In this document: piece after piece, positions 1 to 5,698 of the stretch
Layout of the letters: every line of letters begins with the position of its first letter
Numbering within the stretch: position 1 is the stretch's first letter
NCBI GenBank assembly: GCA_051001995.1
Contig: JBPCMT010000007.1
Span: 1-7,131 of the forward strand
Length of the DNA: 7,131 nt
Direction of reading: 5' to 3'
Source: CAWEHQ01 sp051001995
GTDB taxonomy: Bacteria; Actinomycetota; Thermoleophilia; Solirubrobacterales; Thermoleophilaceae
Made by a program: the position numbers and the translations under genes
The notes under the pieces: model-generated
What the model was told of the DNA's origin: nothing
Seen by the model: the letters and a program-made list of their open reading frames with translations, nothing else
Database searches by the model: none

Positions 1-1321
1 CCATCAGCGGCGGGCACGCCCACGCGCCGACCGAGAGGGTCGGCGGCCGGACCTTGGCCCGGCGGAACTCGTCGTCGATCACGAGCTGCTCGATCGCGCC
101 GGCGTCGCGCCCCCACGGCGCCGGCCACTGGGGCGCGAGATAGCCCGCGTCGGCGAGCCGGCCCCGCTGCTCGACCTTGTCGAGACCGGCGACCTCGGTG
201 GCGAACGCCCGCACCTCGTCTCGCAACTGCTCCGACTCGTCCGCCAGGTCGACTCCGAGTCGGCGCCGCGTGCCCCCCGCCGCCAGGCGGGCGGTGCAGG
301 CGCGCCACTCCGCGGTCGGGCCGAGAAGTTGGCGCATCGTGATCGCGCGCCGCAGGTAGACGTGGGTGTCGTGCTCCCAGGTGAATCCGATGCCGCCATG
401 CACCTGCAAACAGTCCTTGGCGCACTCGAAGAACGAGTCGAGGGCGAGCGCGGCCGCCGCGGCCGCCGTCAGGGATCCCACGTCGCCGTCACCAGCGGCG
501 CGGGCCGCGTCCCAGGCGGCGGCGCGGGCGAGCTCGGTGCGGGAGACCATATCGGCGCAACGGTGCTTCACCCCCTGGAACTGCCCGATCGGACGGCCGA
601 ACTGGCGGCGCTCGCGCGCGTGTTCGGCGGCGGCGTCGACGCACCACTGCGCGCCCCCGACGCACTCTGCCGCGGCCAGCACCGCGGCCAAGTCGCGCAC
701 GCGCGTTGCATCGACGTCGGGAAGGCGGCGCGCGTGGGGGACCACGCCGTCGACGACGACCTCGGCCGAGCGGCGGGTGAGGTCGAGGCTGGGGAGCTCG
801 GTCGCGGCGAACTCGCCAGTGGTGAGCACCACCCAACCTGCGGCCGCGGTCGGGGCGACGATCAGGGTGGCGAGGTGCCCGGCCAGGACCGGTCGCAGCG
901 TCCCGTGGACGCGCAGTCCGTCGGCGACCTCCTCGGCATCGAGCACCCCGTCGAAAGCAACCGCGCCGACGCCGTCGCCGGAGACGAGCGCGGGGACGAC
1001 CTCGGCCGCGATCTCCTTCCCCGCGGCCTGGACGACAGCCGCTGCGAGCACGGTGGGCAGGAACGGCCCCGGCGCGACGACACGGCCCAGCTCCTCCAGG
1101 ACGACCGCGAGCTCGGGGAGCCCGTAGCCCTCGCCCCCGAGCGCCTCGTCGACATGGAGGCCGAGCCATCCCTGGGCAGCGAGCTCGCCCCAGAACGGCG
1201 GCAGCTCCTCGCGTTCGGCGTCGAGCAGCGCCCGCGGAACCGCCGGCGCGCAGTGGCGCTCGGCCCACCCGCGCACCGCCTCGTGGAGGGCGGCGTGCTC
1301 CTGCGTGATCCCGATCGACAT
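1..1321 (-). CDS. Two-domain (fused) acyl-CoA dehydrogenase, partial
   Basis: Flavoprotein of the acyl-CoA dehydrogenase family, expected to introduce a double bond into an acyl- or steroid-side-chain CoA ester and pass electrons to ETF. ATG at 1321-1319 begins MSIGITQEHAALHE; 440 residues are readable without a stop and the gene runs off the left edge. Domain 1 (about 1-350) carries the usual C-terminal signatures: RERRQFGRPIGQFQ from residue 236, with KHRCADM following, and QVHGGIGFTWEHD at 306-318. From about residue 355 a new N-terminal dehydrogenase domain begins (ADESEQLRDEVRAF, then LADAGYLAPQWPAPWGRDAG and EQLVIDDEF). Single-domain members are about 380-400 residues, so this is a fused type, as in long actinobacterial FadE proteins of 700 or more residues. 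The reading frame was checked codon by codon across the junction. No Shine-Dalgarno; a TACGAT box lies 7 nt upstream of ATG, suggesting a leaderless mRNA. Substrate unknown. Confidence 0.9.
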   Translation of the reverse strand, partial: MSIGITQEHAALHEAVRGWAERHCAPAVPRALLDAEREELPPFWGELAAQGWLGLHVDEALGGEGYGLPELAVVLEELGRVVAPGPFLPTVLAAAVVQAAGKEIAAEVVPALVSGDGVGAVAFDGVLDAEEVADGLRVHGTLRPVLAGHLATLIVAPTAAAGWVVLTTGEFAATELPSLDLTRRSAEVVVDGVVPHARRLPDVDATRVRDLAAVLAAAECVGGAQWCVDAAAEHARERRQFGRPIGQFQGVKHRCADMVSRTELARAAAWDAARAAGDGDVGSLTAAAAAALALDSFFECAKDCLQVHGGIGFTWEHDTHVYLRRAITMRQLLGPTAEWRACTARLAAGGTRRRLGVDLADESEQLRDEVRAFATEVAGLDKVEQRGRLADAGYLAPQWPAPWGRDAGAIEQLVIDDEFRRAKVRPPTLSVGAWACPPLM

Positions 1322-1328
1322 GGCGGCG

Positions 1329-1334
1329 ATCGTA
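1329..1334 (-). promoter_or_regulatory. Putative -10 box of the acyl-CoA dehydrogenase gene
   Basis: TACGAT on the minus strand matches TANNNT and ends 7 nt before the ATG at 1321, so transcription would begin at or next to the start codon. No recognisable -35 hexamer at the usual distance. It overlaps the plus-strand box at 1333-1338 by two bases. The assignment rests on spacing and hexamer match only. Confidence 0.45.
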
Positions 1335-1338
1335 CGCT
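1333..1338 (+). promoter_or_regulatory. Putative -10 box of the VOC gene
   Basis: TACGCT matches TANNNT and is followed by 6 nt and then the GTG at 1345. This fits a leaderless transcript starting on the GTG. No -35 match and no Shine-Dalgarno are visible. It shares the CGTACG palindrome (1331-1336) with the opposing box. Confidence 0.45.
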
Positions 1339-1344
1339 GGCGCA

Positions 1345-1953
1345 GTGCAGTTCCGTGCGCTCCTCGGGCTCGAGGTCGCCGTCGAGGCTGATGCCTGGCG
1401 CGCGCTCGGCTTCGCGGTCGATGACGGCGGCGTCTGTTCGGTGGGCGGCGTCGCGATCCGGCTCGGCGCCGCCGGCCGCAAGATCGCGGGCTGGTCGCTC
1501 GACGGCATCGCGTCGGGGACGGCCATCGACGGGCTCGTCACGACACACGCGCCCGTGGGCGGTGCGGCGGCCGATCATCCCAACGGCACCGTCGCGCTCG
1601 ACCACCTCGTCGTCCTGTCCCCGGCACCCGAGCGGACCATCGCCGCGCTCGACGAGCATGGGATCGAGCCCGCGGGTCGCCGCCACACCGACCAGTACGG
1701 CCCGCCGTACACCCAGACTTTTTTCCGCGTCGGCAGGCCGGTTCTGGAGCTCATCGGCCCCGACGAGCCCGCCGGAGACGAGCCCGCCCGCTTCTACGGC
1801 ATCGCCTTCACGGTCACCGACCTCGACCGAACCGCCGCGTTCCTCGGTGACCGGCTCGGGAGCGTCAAGGACGCGGTGCAGCCGGGCCGGCGGATCGCGA
1901 CGCTGCGGCGAGAGGCGGGCGCGGGCATCCCGCTCGCATTCATGTCGGCGTGA
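1345..1953 (+). CDS. VOC (glyoxalase/bleomycin-resistance fold) family protein
   Basis: 202-residue protein of the vicinal oxygen chelate superfamily; the reaction cannot be named from sequence. A central beta-alpha-beta-beta-beta module spans about 83-139: ALDHLVVLS, a helix ERTIAALDEHGI, then TQTFFRVGRPVLELIGP. A second module at about 150-201 reads FYGIAFTVTDLDRTAAFLGD, then QPGRRIATLRREAG and IPLAFM. Residues 1-80 look like a degenerate extra module. H87 and E135 sit where VOC metal ligands usually lie, but the second module has neither the matching His (GIAF) nor the matching Glu (LAFM). GTG start chosen because it immediately follows a TACGCT box and the protein opens directly into a plausible first strand-helix. 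Divergent from the dehydrogenase gene with 23 bp between starts; its stop abuts the ferredoxin stop. Similar VOC proteins occur in actinobacterial catabolic loci, so a link to acyl-CoA metabolism is possible but inferred. Confidence 0.85.
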   Translation: MQFRALLGLEVAVEADAWRALGFAVDDGGVCSVGGVAIRLGAAGRKIAGWSLDGIASGTAIDGLVTTHAPVGGAAADHPNGTVALDHLVVLSPAPERTIAALDEHGIEPAGRRHTDQYGPPYTQTFFRVGRPVLELIGPDEPAGDEPARFYGIAFTVTDLDRTAAFLGDRLGSVKDAVQPGRRIATLRREAGAGIPLAFMSA

Positions 1954-1956
1954 TCA
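1951..1956. other. Back-to-back stop codons, TGATCA
   Basis: The palindrome TGATCA supplies TGA for the VOC gene (1951-1953) on the plus strand and TGA for the ferredoxin gene (1956-1954) on the minus strand. The convergent genes have no intergenic base, so any terminator must lie inside the opposing coding region; I see no hairpin plus T-run there. Confidence 0.9.
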
Positions 1957-2163
1957 GGCGATCTTCTCTCCGTCTTTCGTGATCGTGATCGCCTGGGTGG
2001 GACAGCCCTGGCCGGCGAGGACGACCTTGTCCTCGGGCGCGGCCGTTGGATCGAGGACGACCGCGATGCCGTCGTCGTCGAGATCGAACACGCCGGGCGC
2101 CCAGAACGAACAGTTCCCCGAGCCCATGCACAGCTCGCGGTTGATCTCGATCTTCAGTGCCAC
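1954..2163 (-). CDS. Ferredoxin, [3Fe-4S]-type with atypical second position
   Basis: Small soluble electron carrier of 69 residues, typical in size for actinobacterial single-cluster ferredoxins that supply cytochrome P450s and related oxygenases. It begins VALKIEINRELC (GTG start). The cluster ligands visible are C12 and C18 in CMGSGNC and C54 in GQGCPTQAI. The position that is the second Cys of a CxxCxxC motif is Ser15, pointing to a [3Fe-4S] cluster or a [4Fe-4S] cluster with a non-Cys ligand. The acidic stretch FDLDDDG between the motifs is typical of the family. The frame stays open further upstream, but GTG at 2163 gives the standard ferredoxin N-terminus and lies 7 nt after a TACCCT box. 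No P450 or reductase gene is in the window, so its partner is unknown. Divergent from the amidohydrolase gene with an 18-bp gap. Confidence 0.93.
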   Translation of the reverse strand: MALKIEINRELCMGSGNCSFWAPGVFDLDDDGIAVVLDPTAAPEDKVVLAGQGCPTQAITITKDGEKIA

Positions 2164-2169
2164 GGCTCG

Positions 2170-2175
2170 TAGGGT
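2170..2175 (+). promoter_or_regulatory. Putative -10 box of the amidohydrolase gene
   Basis: TAGGGT, 6 nt before GTG at 2182; fits TANNNT and a leaderless start. The AGGG within it could alternatively act as a weak ribosome-binding site 7 nt from the GTG, so the leaderless reading is not the only one. Confidence 0.42.
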
Positions 2176-2176
2176 A
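2171..2176 (-). promoter_or_regulatory. Putative -10 box of the ferredoxin gene
   Basis: TACCCT on the minus strand, 7 nt before GTG at 2163; fits TANNNT and a leaderless start. Overlaps the opposing TAGGGT box by five of six bases. No -35 match. Confidence 0.45.
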
Positions 2177-2181
2177 ATGGT

Positions 2182-3426
2182 GTGACCGCGACGACACGGC
2201 CCAAGCTCAACTGGAAGAAGAGCGAGACCCACGGGCTGGAGCCGGATCCCGAGCCGCGCGAGATCAAGTACACGATCATCTCGGTCGACGACCATCTCGT
2301 CGAGCCGCCCGATATGTTCGAGGGTCGCCTGGCGCGCCAGCACCAGGACCGCGCACCGAGGGTGGTCGAGACCGAAGAGGGCCACGAGGTCTGGGAGTTC
2401 GACGGCCAGCTCTACTTCCAGGTCGGGCTCAATGCCGTCGTCGGGCGCAAGCGCGAGGACTGGAAGGTGGAGCCGACCCGCTTCGACGAGATGCGGCCCG
2501 GCTGCTACCAGATCGACGCCCGAATCCGCGACATGGACATCAACGGGGTGTGGGCGTCGGTGAACTTCCCCTCACAGATCACCGGCTTCTGCGGCCGGGT
2601 GTTCTCGCAGTGCTCCGACCCTGCGCTCGGTCTGGCGGTGACCCGAGCGTGGAACGACTGGTTCTTCGAGGAGTGGCACTCGCCGTACCCTGAACGCGTC
2701 GTCCCGATGGGCATCACCTATCTCGGTGACGCCGAGCAGGGCGCCGAGGAGGTCCGCCGGAACGCCGAGCGAGGCTTCACCGGGGTGACGCTGCCCGAGC
2801 AACCCCACCGCGTGGGCATGCCCAACCTGTACTCCGGGTGGTGGGACCCGATCATCGCCGCCTGCGCCGAGACCGGAACCGTCGTGTGCCTCCACGTCGG
2901 GTCGACCGGCGTCGCCGACATGCCGCCGGGTGCGCCGATGGTGCCGCTGGGTGCCACACTCTTCGGCCAGCTGTCGCTCGCGGCGTGCGCGGAGTGGCTG
3001 TGGTCGGGGTACCCGGCCAAGCACCCGGACCTGAAGATCGCGATGTCGGAGGGCGGCATCGGCTGGGTCGCGATGCTCCACGACCGGCTCGAGAACATCG
3101 TCGACCGCTCCGGCTATGGCGACTACTTCCCCGGCGACCTCCGTCCCGCCGAGGTGCTGCACCGCAACTTCTGGTTCTGCACCATTGACGACCCGTCGAC
3201 GATCTCGACCCGGCACACGGTCGGGATCGACCACATCTGCTTCGAGACCGACTACCCCCACGGCGACGGCACGTGGCCCGACAGCCAGGCCGTGTTCGAG
3301 CGCTACTACGGCGACCTCCCCGCCGACGAGGTCGCCAAGATCAGCCACGAGAACGCGGCCGCGCTGTTCCGCCACCCCCTCCCGCCCGCCGAGAGCCCCC
3401 ATGCCGCCGGCCTACGGCACCACTAG
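2182..3426 (+). CDS. Amidohydrolase-2 family (COG2159-type) metal-dependent hydrolase
   Basis: 414-residue TIM-barrel hydrolase or decarboxylase-like enzyme of the amidohydrolase superfamily; the substrate is not evident. Key segments: ISVDDHLVEPPDMF at 33-46, where D36/H38/E41 occupy the first-strand metal site in the DxHxxE variant; DMDINGVWASVNFP at 117-130; a helical WNDWFFEEW segment; VVCLHVGSTG with H238; and CFETDYPHGDGTWPDS with D357, the usual last-strand Asp, and H360. The C-terminal ISHENAAALF (387-396) is the family's normal ending. The length is normal for actinobacterial members that start with a short Lys/Pro-rich extension. GTG at 2182 is chosen because an in-frame earlier start would enter the opposing ferredoxin gene and because of the TAGGGT box. 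The membrane-protein gene follows 63 bp downstream on the same strand but has its own ribosome-binding site and a possible promoter. Confidence 0.9.
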   Translation: MTATTRPKLNWKKSETHGLEPDPEPREIKYTIISVDDHLVEPPDMFEGRLARQHQDRAPRVVETEEGHEVWEFDGQLYFQVGLNAVVGRKREDWKVEPTRFDEMRPGCYQIDARIRDMDINGVWASVNFPSQITGFCGRVFSQCSDPALGLAVTRAWNDWFFEEWHSPYPERVVPMGITYLGDAEQGAEEVRRNAERGFTGVTLPEQPHRVGMPNLYSGWWDPIIAACAETGTVVCLHVGSTGVADMPPGAPMVPLGATLFGQLSLAACAEWLWSGYPAKHPDLKIAMSEGGIGWVAMLHDRLENIVDRSGYGDYFPGDLRPAEVLHRNFWFCTIDDPSTISTRHTVGIDHICFETDYPHGDGTWPDSQAVFERYYGDLPADEVAKISHENAAALFRHPLPPAESPHAAGLRHH

Positions 3427-3446
3427 CGCGCACCCGATAGTCCCCG

Positions 3447-3452
3447 TAGCCT
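3447..3452 (+). promoter_or_regulatory. Possible -10 box upstream of the membrane-protein gene
   Basis: TAGCCT fits TANNNT and would place the transcript start near 3459, just before the duplicated 15-bp segment, giving a leader of about 30 nt. GATAGT at 3436-3441 is an equally plausible -10. No -35 is recognised, and read-through from the amidohydrolase gene is also possible. Confidence 0.3.
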
Positions 3453-3459
3453 GACGCGC

Positions 3460-3489
3460 GGCCCGGGAGGCAACGGCCCGGGAGGCAAC
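3460..3489 (+). repeat. Perfect tandem duplication of a 15-bp ribosome-binding segment
   Basis: GGCCCGGGAGGCAAC occurs twice in direct succession (3460-3474 and 3475-3489) and ends on the base before the ATG at 3490. Each copy has a GGGAGG Shine-Dalgarno-like core and a CCCGGG palindrome. The copy ends are identical, as expected of a recent slippage duplication. Confidence 0.97.
3480..3485 (+). promoter_or_regulatory. Ribosome-binding site (second copy) of the membrane-protein gene
   Basis: GGGAGG lies 4 nt before ATG 3490, a slightly tight spacing. An identical core at 3465-3470 lies 19 nt before the ATG, too far to position a ribosome on this start, so it may act as a standby site or be inert. 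This core decides the ATG at 3490. Confidence 0.75.
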
Positions 3490-4308
3490 ATGGCGAAGGA
3501 CACCGACACGCCTGACGAGGAACCTACCGAGGAGACTCCAAGGCAAGCGCCCGAGGATTCTGCGTCACCGCCACCGGCGGACCCCGTTCCGTCGGCTGCC
3601 TGGGCTCCGCCGCCGCCACCGCACATCAAAGCCGAACCAGCCCCAGTTTCGTCTGCGCCGTGGGCACCTCCGCCGCCGCCCGCCAAGAAGCTGGCGATCT
3701 CGCAGTTGATTCAGCGCAAACTCAGCCTTCCCGTTTGGGCGATCGCAGCCGCTGCGGTGGTCCTGCTCGTTCTCGGCGGAGTGATCGGTAGCGTCAGCGG
3801 ATCGGGTGAAATCAACAAGCTCAAAGATGATAAGGAGGCGCTCGAGCGGAAAAACGATCGCCTACAGGGTGGGATCGATGATCGTGAATCCGCGCGTGCG
3901 GCTGACGAAGCCGAGGCGGAGCGAATCGAAGCCGAGCAAGCTGAAGAAGAACGCGAGGCGCAGCGCGCGGCTGAGGAAGCGGCCCGCGAGGCAGAGCGGG
4001 TAGCTGCAGAGGGACAGGCTCGTCAGCAAGCGGAAGCTGAGGCTGCTGCTGCAGCAGCCGCGGAAGCCGAACGCCGGCGCAACACTGTCGATGTCGGCGG
4101 CATCTACGCCATCGGCCCGGATATCAATCCAGGGCAGTGGAGGACTGCGGGGCCAGACGCCACTGGGTTCTGTTACTACGCGATTCTGAACTCGCCGGAC
4201 ACCTTCGACATCGCGACGAACAGCATTTCGGAAGGGCCCTCGATCGCTCAACTGCCAGAGGGTAAGTACTTCGAGACCTCGGGCTGTCAGACCTGGACGC
4301 GCGCGTAG
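3490..4308 (+). CDS. Membrane-anchored coiled-coil protein with Cys-pair C-terminal domain (function unknown)
   Basis: Unrecognised 272-residue protein. Residues 1-79 are acidic then proline-rich, with two copies of a W-A-P-P-P-P-P motif (35-44 and 55-64). A basic stretch (AKK, QRK) precedes one hydrophobic segment at about 80-103 (LPVWAIAAAAVVLLVLGGVI), so the N-terminus should be cytoplasmic and the rest outside; there is no cleavable signal peptide. Residues 107-197 are Glu/Ala/Arg-rich and strongly helical, a likely coiled coil or single alpha-helix stalk. The C-terminal domain (about 200-272) has VGGIYAIGPDINPGQW, C228, and FETSGCQTW with C266, resembling the small extracellular domain (G-x-Y-x-V-G-x-D-I-x-P-G-x-Y ... 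GCxTW) found in many actinobacterial secreted or lipoproteins; C228 and C266 probably form a disulfide. Codons use far more GAA, GCT, GCA, AAA and GAT than the neighbours, hinting at a different history or relaxed selection. A surface tether or sensor role is only a guess. Confidence 0.88.
   Translation: MAKDTDTPDEEPTEETPRQAPEDSASPPPADPVPSAAWAPPPPPHIKAEPAPVSSAPWAPPPPPAKKLAISQLIQRKLSLPVWAIAAAAVVLLVLGGVIGSVSGSGEINKLKDDKEALERKNDRLQGGIDDRESARAADEAEAERIEAEQAEEEREAQRAAEEAAREAERVAAEGQARQQAEAEAAAAAAAEAERRRNTVDVGGIYAIGPDINPGQWRTAGPDATGFCYYAILNSPDTFDIATNSISEGPSIAQLPEGKYFETSGCQTWTRA
3592..3681 (+). repeat. Proline-rich internal repeat in the membrane protein
   Basis: Residues 35-44 (SAAWAPPPPP) and 55-64 (SAPWAPPPPP) are near-identical decapeptides separated by ten residues. 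The encoding DNA differs at several wobble positions, so the duplication is not fresh. The repeat sits in the predicted cytoplasmic tail. Confidence 0.8.
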
Positions 4309-4363
4309 TGGATCGGCAACGTGGGGGCGGTCATGGTATGAGCGCGGTGGCGCCGAGGAGCTC

Positions 4364-5698
4364 TCAGAGCGCGAGGAACCGCTCGTAGCGCTGCGCGGTC
4401 GCGGCCTGCCAGCGGGGATCCGGTTCGACCTGCCGCCCCGTGCGCGCCCACCGGCGCCCGTCGACCATCGCCGTGGGCTCCTCCAGGCCCGCCGCGATCC
4501 GGGCGAGCCACGCCGAACCGAGCGCGCCGCCCTCGGGCACTGCCACGCAGTCGACCGGCAATCCCGTCGTGTCAGCCAGCGCCTGAACCCACTCGTCCAC
4601 CCGGGTGCCGCCACCGGTGGCCACGATACGGCGGACGTCGACGCCGGACGCGTCGATCATGCGGCGGGCGCAGAATCCCGACGCTTCGTAAGCGGCGCGT
4701 CGCAGCGCGCTCGCATCGTGGGTCAGGTCGAGGTCGCGGACGGCGGCGCGACGCTGCGGATCCTGGAAGGGCACCCGCTCGCCACGGGGGTACGGCGCCC
4801 ACAGCGGGACGCGCTCCGGATCGACGGTCGTGGAGCCGGGCGCGAGCAGGCGTCCGAGCCAGTCGAGGAACAGGCCGCCGGCATTGCTAGGCCCGCCGAC
4901 GAGCATCGTGCCCGAGGCGGTATGCGGGATCACGTAATGATCGGCGACGGGTTCGTCGCGGTCGCTGACCACCCACACGATCAGGGTCGTGCCCAGGATC
5001 ACCAGCACGTCGCCGACGTCGTCGGCGCCGGCGACGAGCTGCTCGGCGAACGCGTCGATGCAGCCGGACGCCAGCGCGGGGCCGTCGTCGCCGCCGACGC
5101 GTCCGGCGGCGTGGCCGGTCGGCACCAGCCTCGGGAGCTGGCCCGTCGTGATCCCGATCTCGGCGGCGGTCTCCCCGCTCCATTCGCCGGTTCCCCAGTC
5201 GAACAGCGGCGCGGTGGTCGCGGCGGTGGTGGTGTCGAGCACCGCCTCGCCGCCCAGGGCGCGATTGGCGACGGCCTGGGCGGGCCAGAACCCGGCGGCG
5301 TCGCCCGCCTCGCCGCGGCACCACCGCAGGAACGCGAGCGCCTCGCCTGCCTCCGCGATCGCCCGCGGCGCATCGCCGGCGCCGTCTCGTCCGCGCTCGT
5401 CTCCGTACAGGAGCCCGGGCGTGACCGGCACGCCCTCACCGTCGACCGCGGTGAGGGACGGGACCATCGCGGCCACGCTCACACCCCGCACCGAGGCGCG
5501 ATCGACCGCGAGCTCACGGAACGCGGTTCCGGGCCCGCGCCGCCAGGCCTCGTCGGCGTCGTGCTCGAGCCGGCCCGGTGCGGGCACGAGGAGCCGGTGG
5601 GGCACGCGAGCGCGCGCGACGACGTTGCCGTCGCCGTCGGCGGCGATCGCCTTCACCGACGTCGTGCCGATGTCGATTCCGACCGTGACCTCAGCCAC
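4364..5698 (-). CDS. FGGY-family carbohydrate kinase (xylulokinase-like)
   Basis: ATP-dependent sugar kinase of the FGGY family, 444 residues against a usual 480-520, so somewhat compact. N-terminal phosphate motif GIDIGTTSVK at 7-16 with D9. SGCIDAFAEQ places the catalytic base at D215 (the family usually has GxxDA). ILGTT at 234-238 is the second phosphate-binding loop, GGPSNAGGLFLDWL follows, ATGGGTRVDEW starts at 360, and EGGALGSA at 389-396 is the adenosine-region signature. LYGDERG at 97-103 replaces the more common WxDxR motif, and DWGTGEWS at 167-174 is xylulokinase-like. The substrate cannot be assigned. GTG start at 5698 overlaps the end of the phosphatase gene by 8 bp and has GGAGG 6 nt upstream, so it is very likely translationally coupled and co-transcribed with it. 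Confidence 0.9.
   Translation of the reverse strand: MAEVTVGIDIGTTSVKAIAADGDGNVVARARVPHRLLVPAPGRLEHDADEAWRRGPGTAFRELAVDRASVRGVSVAAMVPSLTAVDGEGVPVTPGLLYGDERGRDGAGDAPRAIAEAGEALAFLRWCRGEAGDAAGFWPAQAVANRALGGEAVLDTTTAATTAPLFDWGTGEWSGETAAEIGITTGQLPRLVPTGHAAGRVGGDDGPALASGCIDAFAEQLVAGADDVGDVLVILGTTLIVWVVSDRDEPVADHYVIPHTASGTMLVGGPSNAGGLFLDWLGRLLAPGSTTVDPERVPLWAPYPRGERVPFQDPQRRAAVRDLDLTHDASALRRAAYEASGFCARRMIDASGVDVRRIVATGGGTRVDEWVQALADTTGLPVDCVAVPEGGALGSAWLARIAAGLEEPTAMVDGRRWARTGRQVEPDPRWQAATAQRYERFLAL

Noticed and set aside
489..1686. Two long minus-strand frames (489-1541 and 862-1686) overlapping the dehydrogenase and VOC genes
   Set aside because: Low-complexity Arg/Ala/Pro translations with no motifs; the dehydrogenase lies in the third minus frame and has full family signatures.
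329..2185. Plus-strand open frame of 618 codons running opposite the dehydrogenase gene and through the VOC gene
   Set aside because: High-GC antisense artefact: it shows no recognisable domain, is rich in Arg/Gly/Pro/Ser, and overlaps three genes that carry clear family motifs in other frames.
1954..2385. A longer ferredoxin with about 74 extra N-terminal residues
   Set aside because: The extension lies antisense to the amidohydrolase start, lacks ferredoxin-like sequence, and would remove the divergent promoter layout; GTG 2163 gives the family-typical size.
2572..3402. Minus-strand frame of 276 codons inside the amidohydrolase gene
   Set aside because: A shadow of the amidohydrolase coding strand; no start context and no domain, while the plus frame has intact metal-site motifs.
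3427..3459. Hairpin terminator after the amidohydrolase gene (GCGCG with CGCGC)
   Set aside because: The arms are short and separated by a long loop with no T-tract; more likely GC-rich coincidence.
4309..4380. Terminator between the convergent membrane-protein and kinase genes
   Set aside because: Only a 4-bp stem (GCTC/GAGC) with a 3-nt loop and no T-run is visible; too weak to call.
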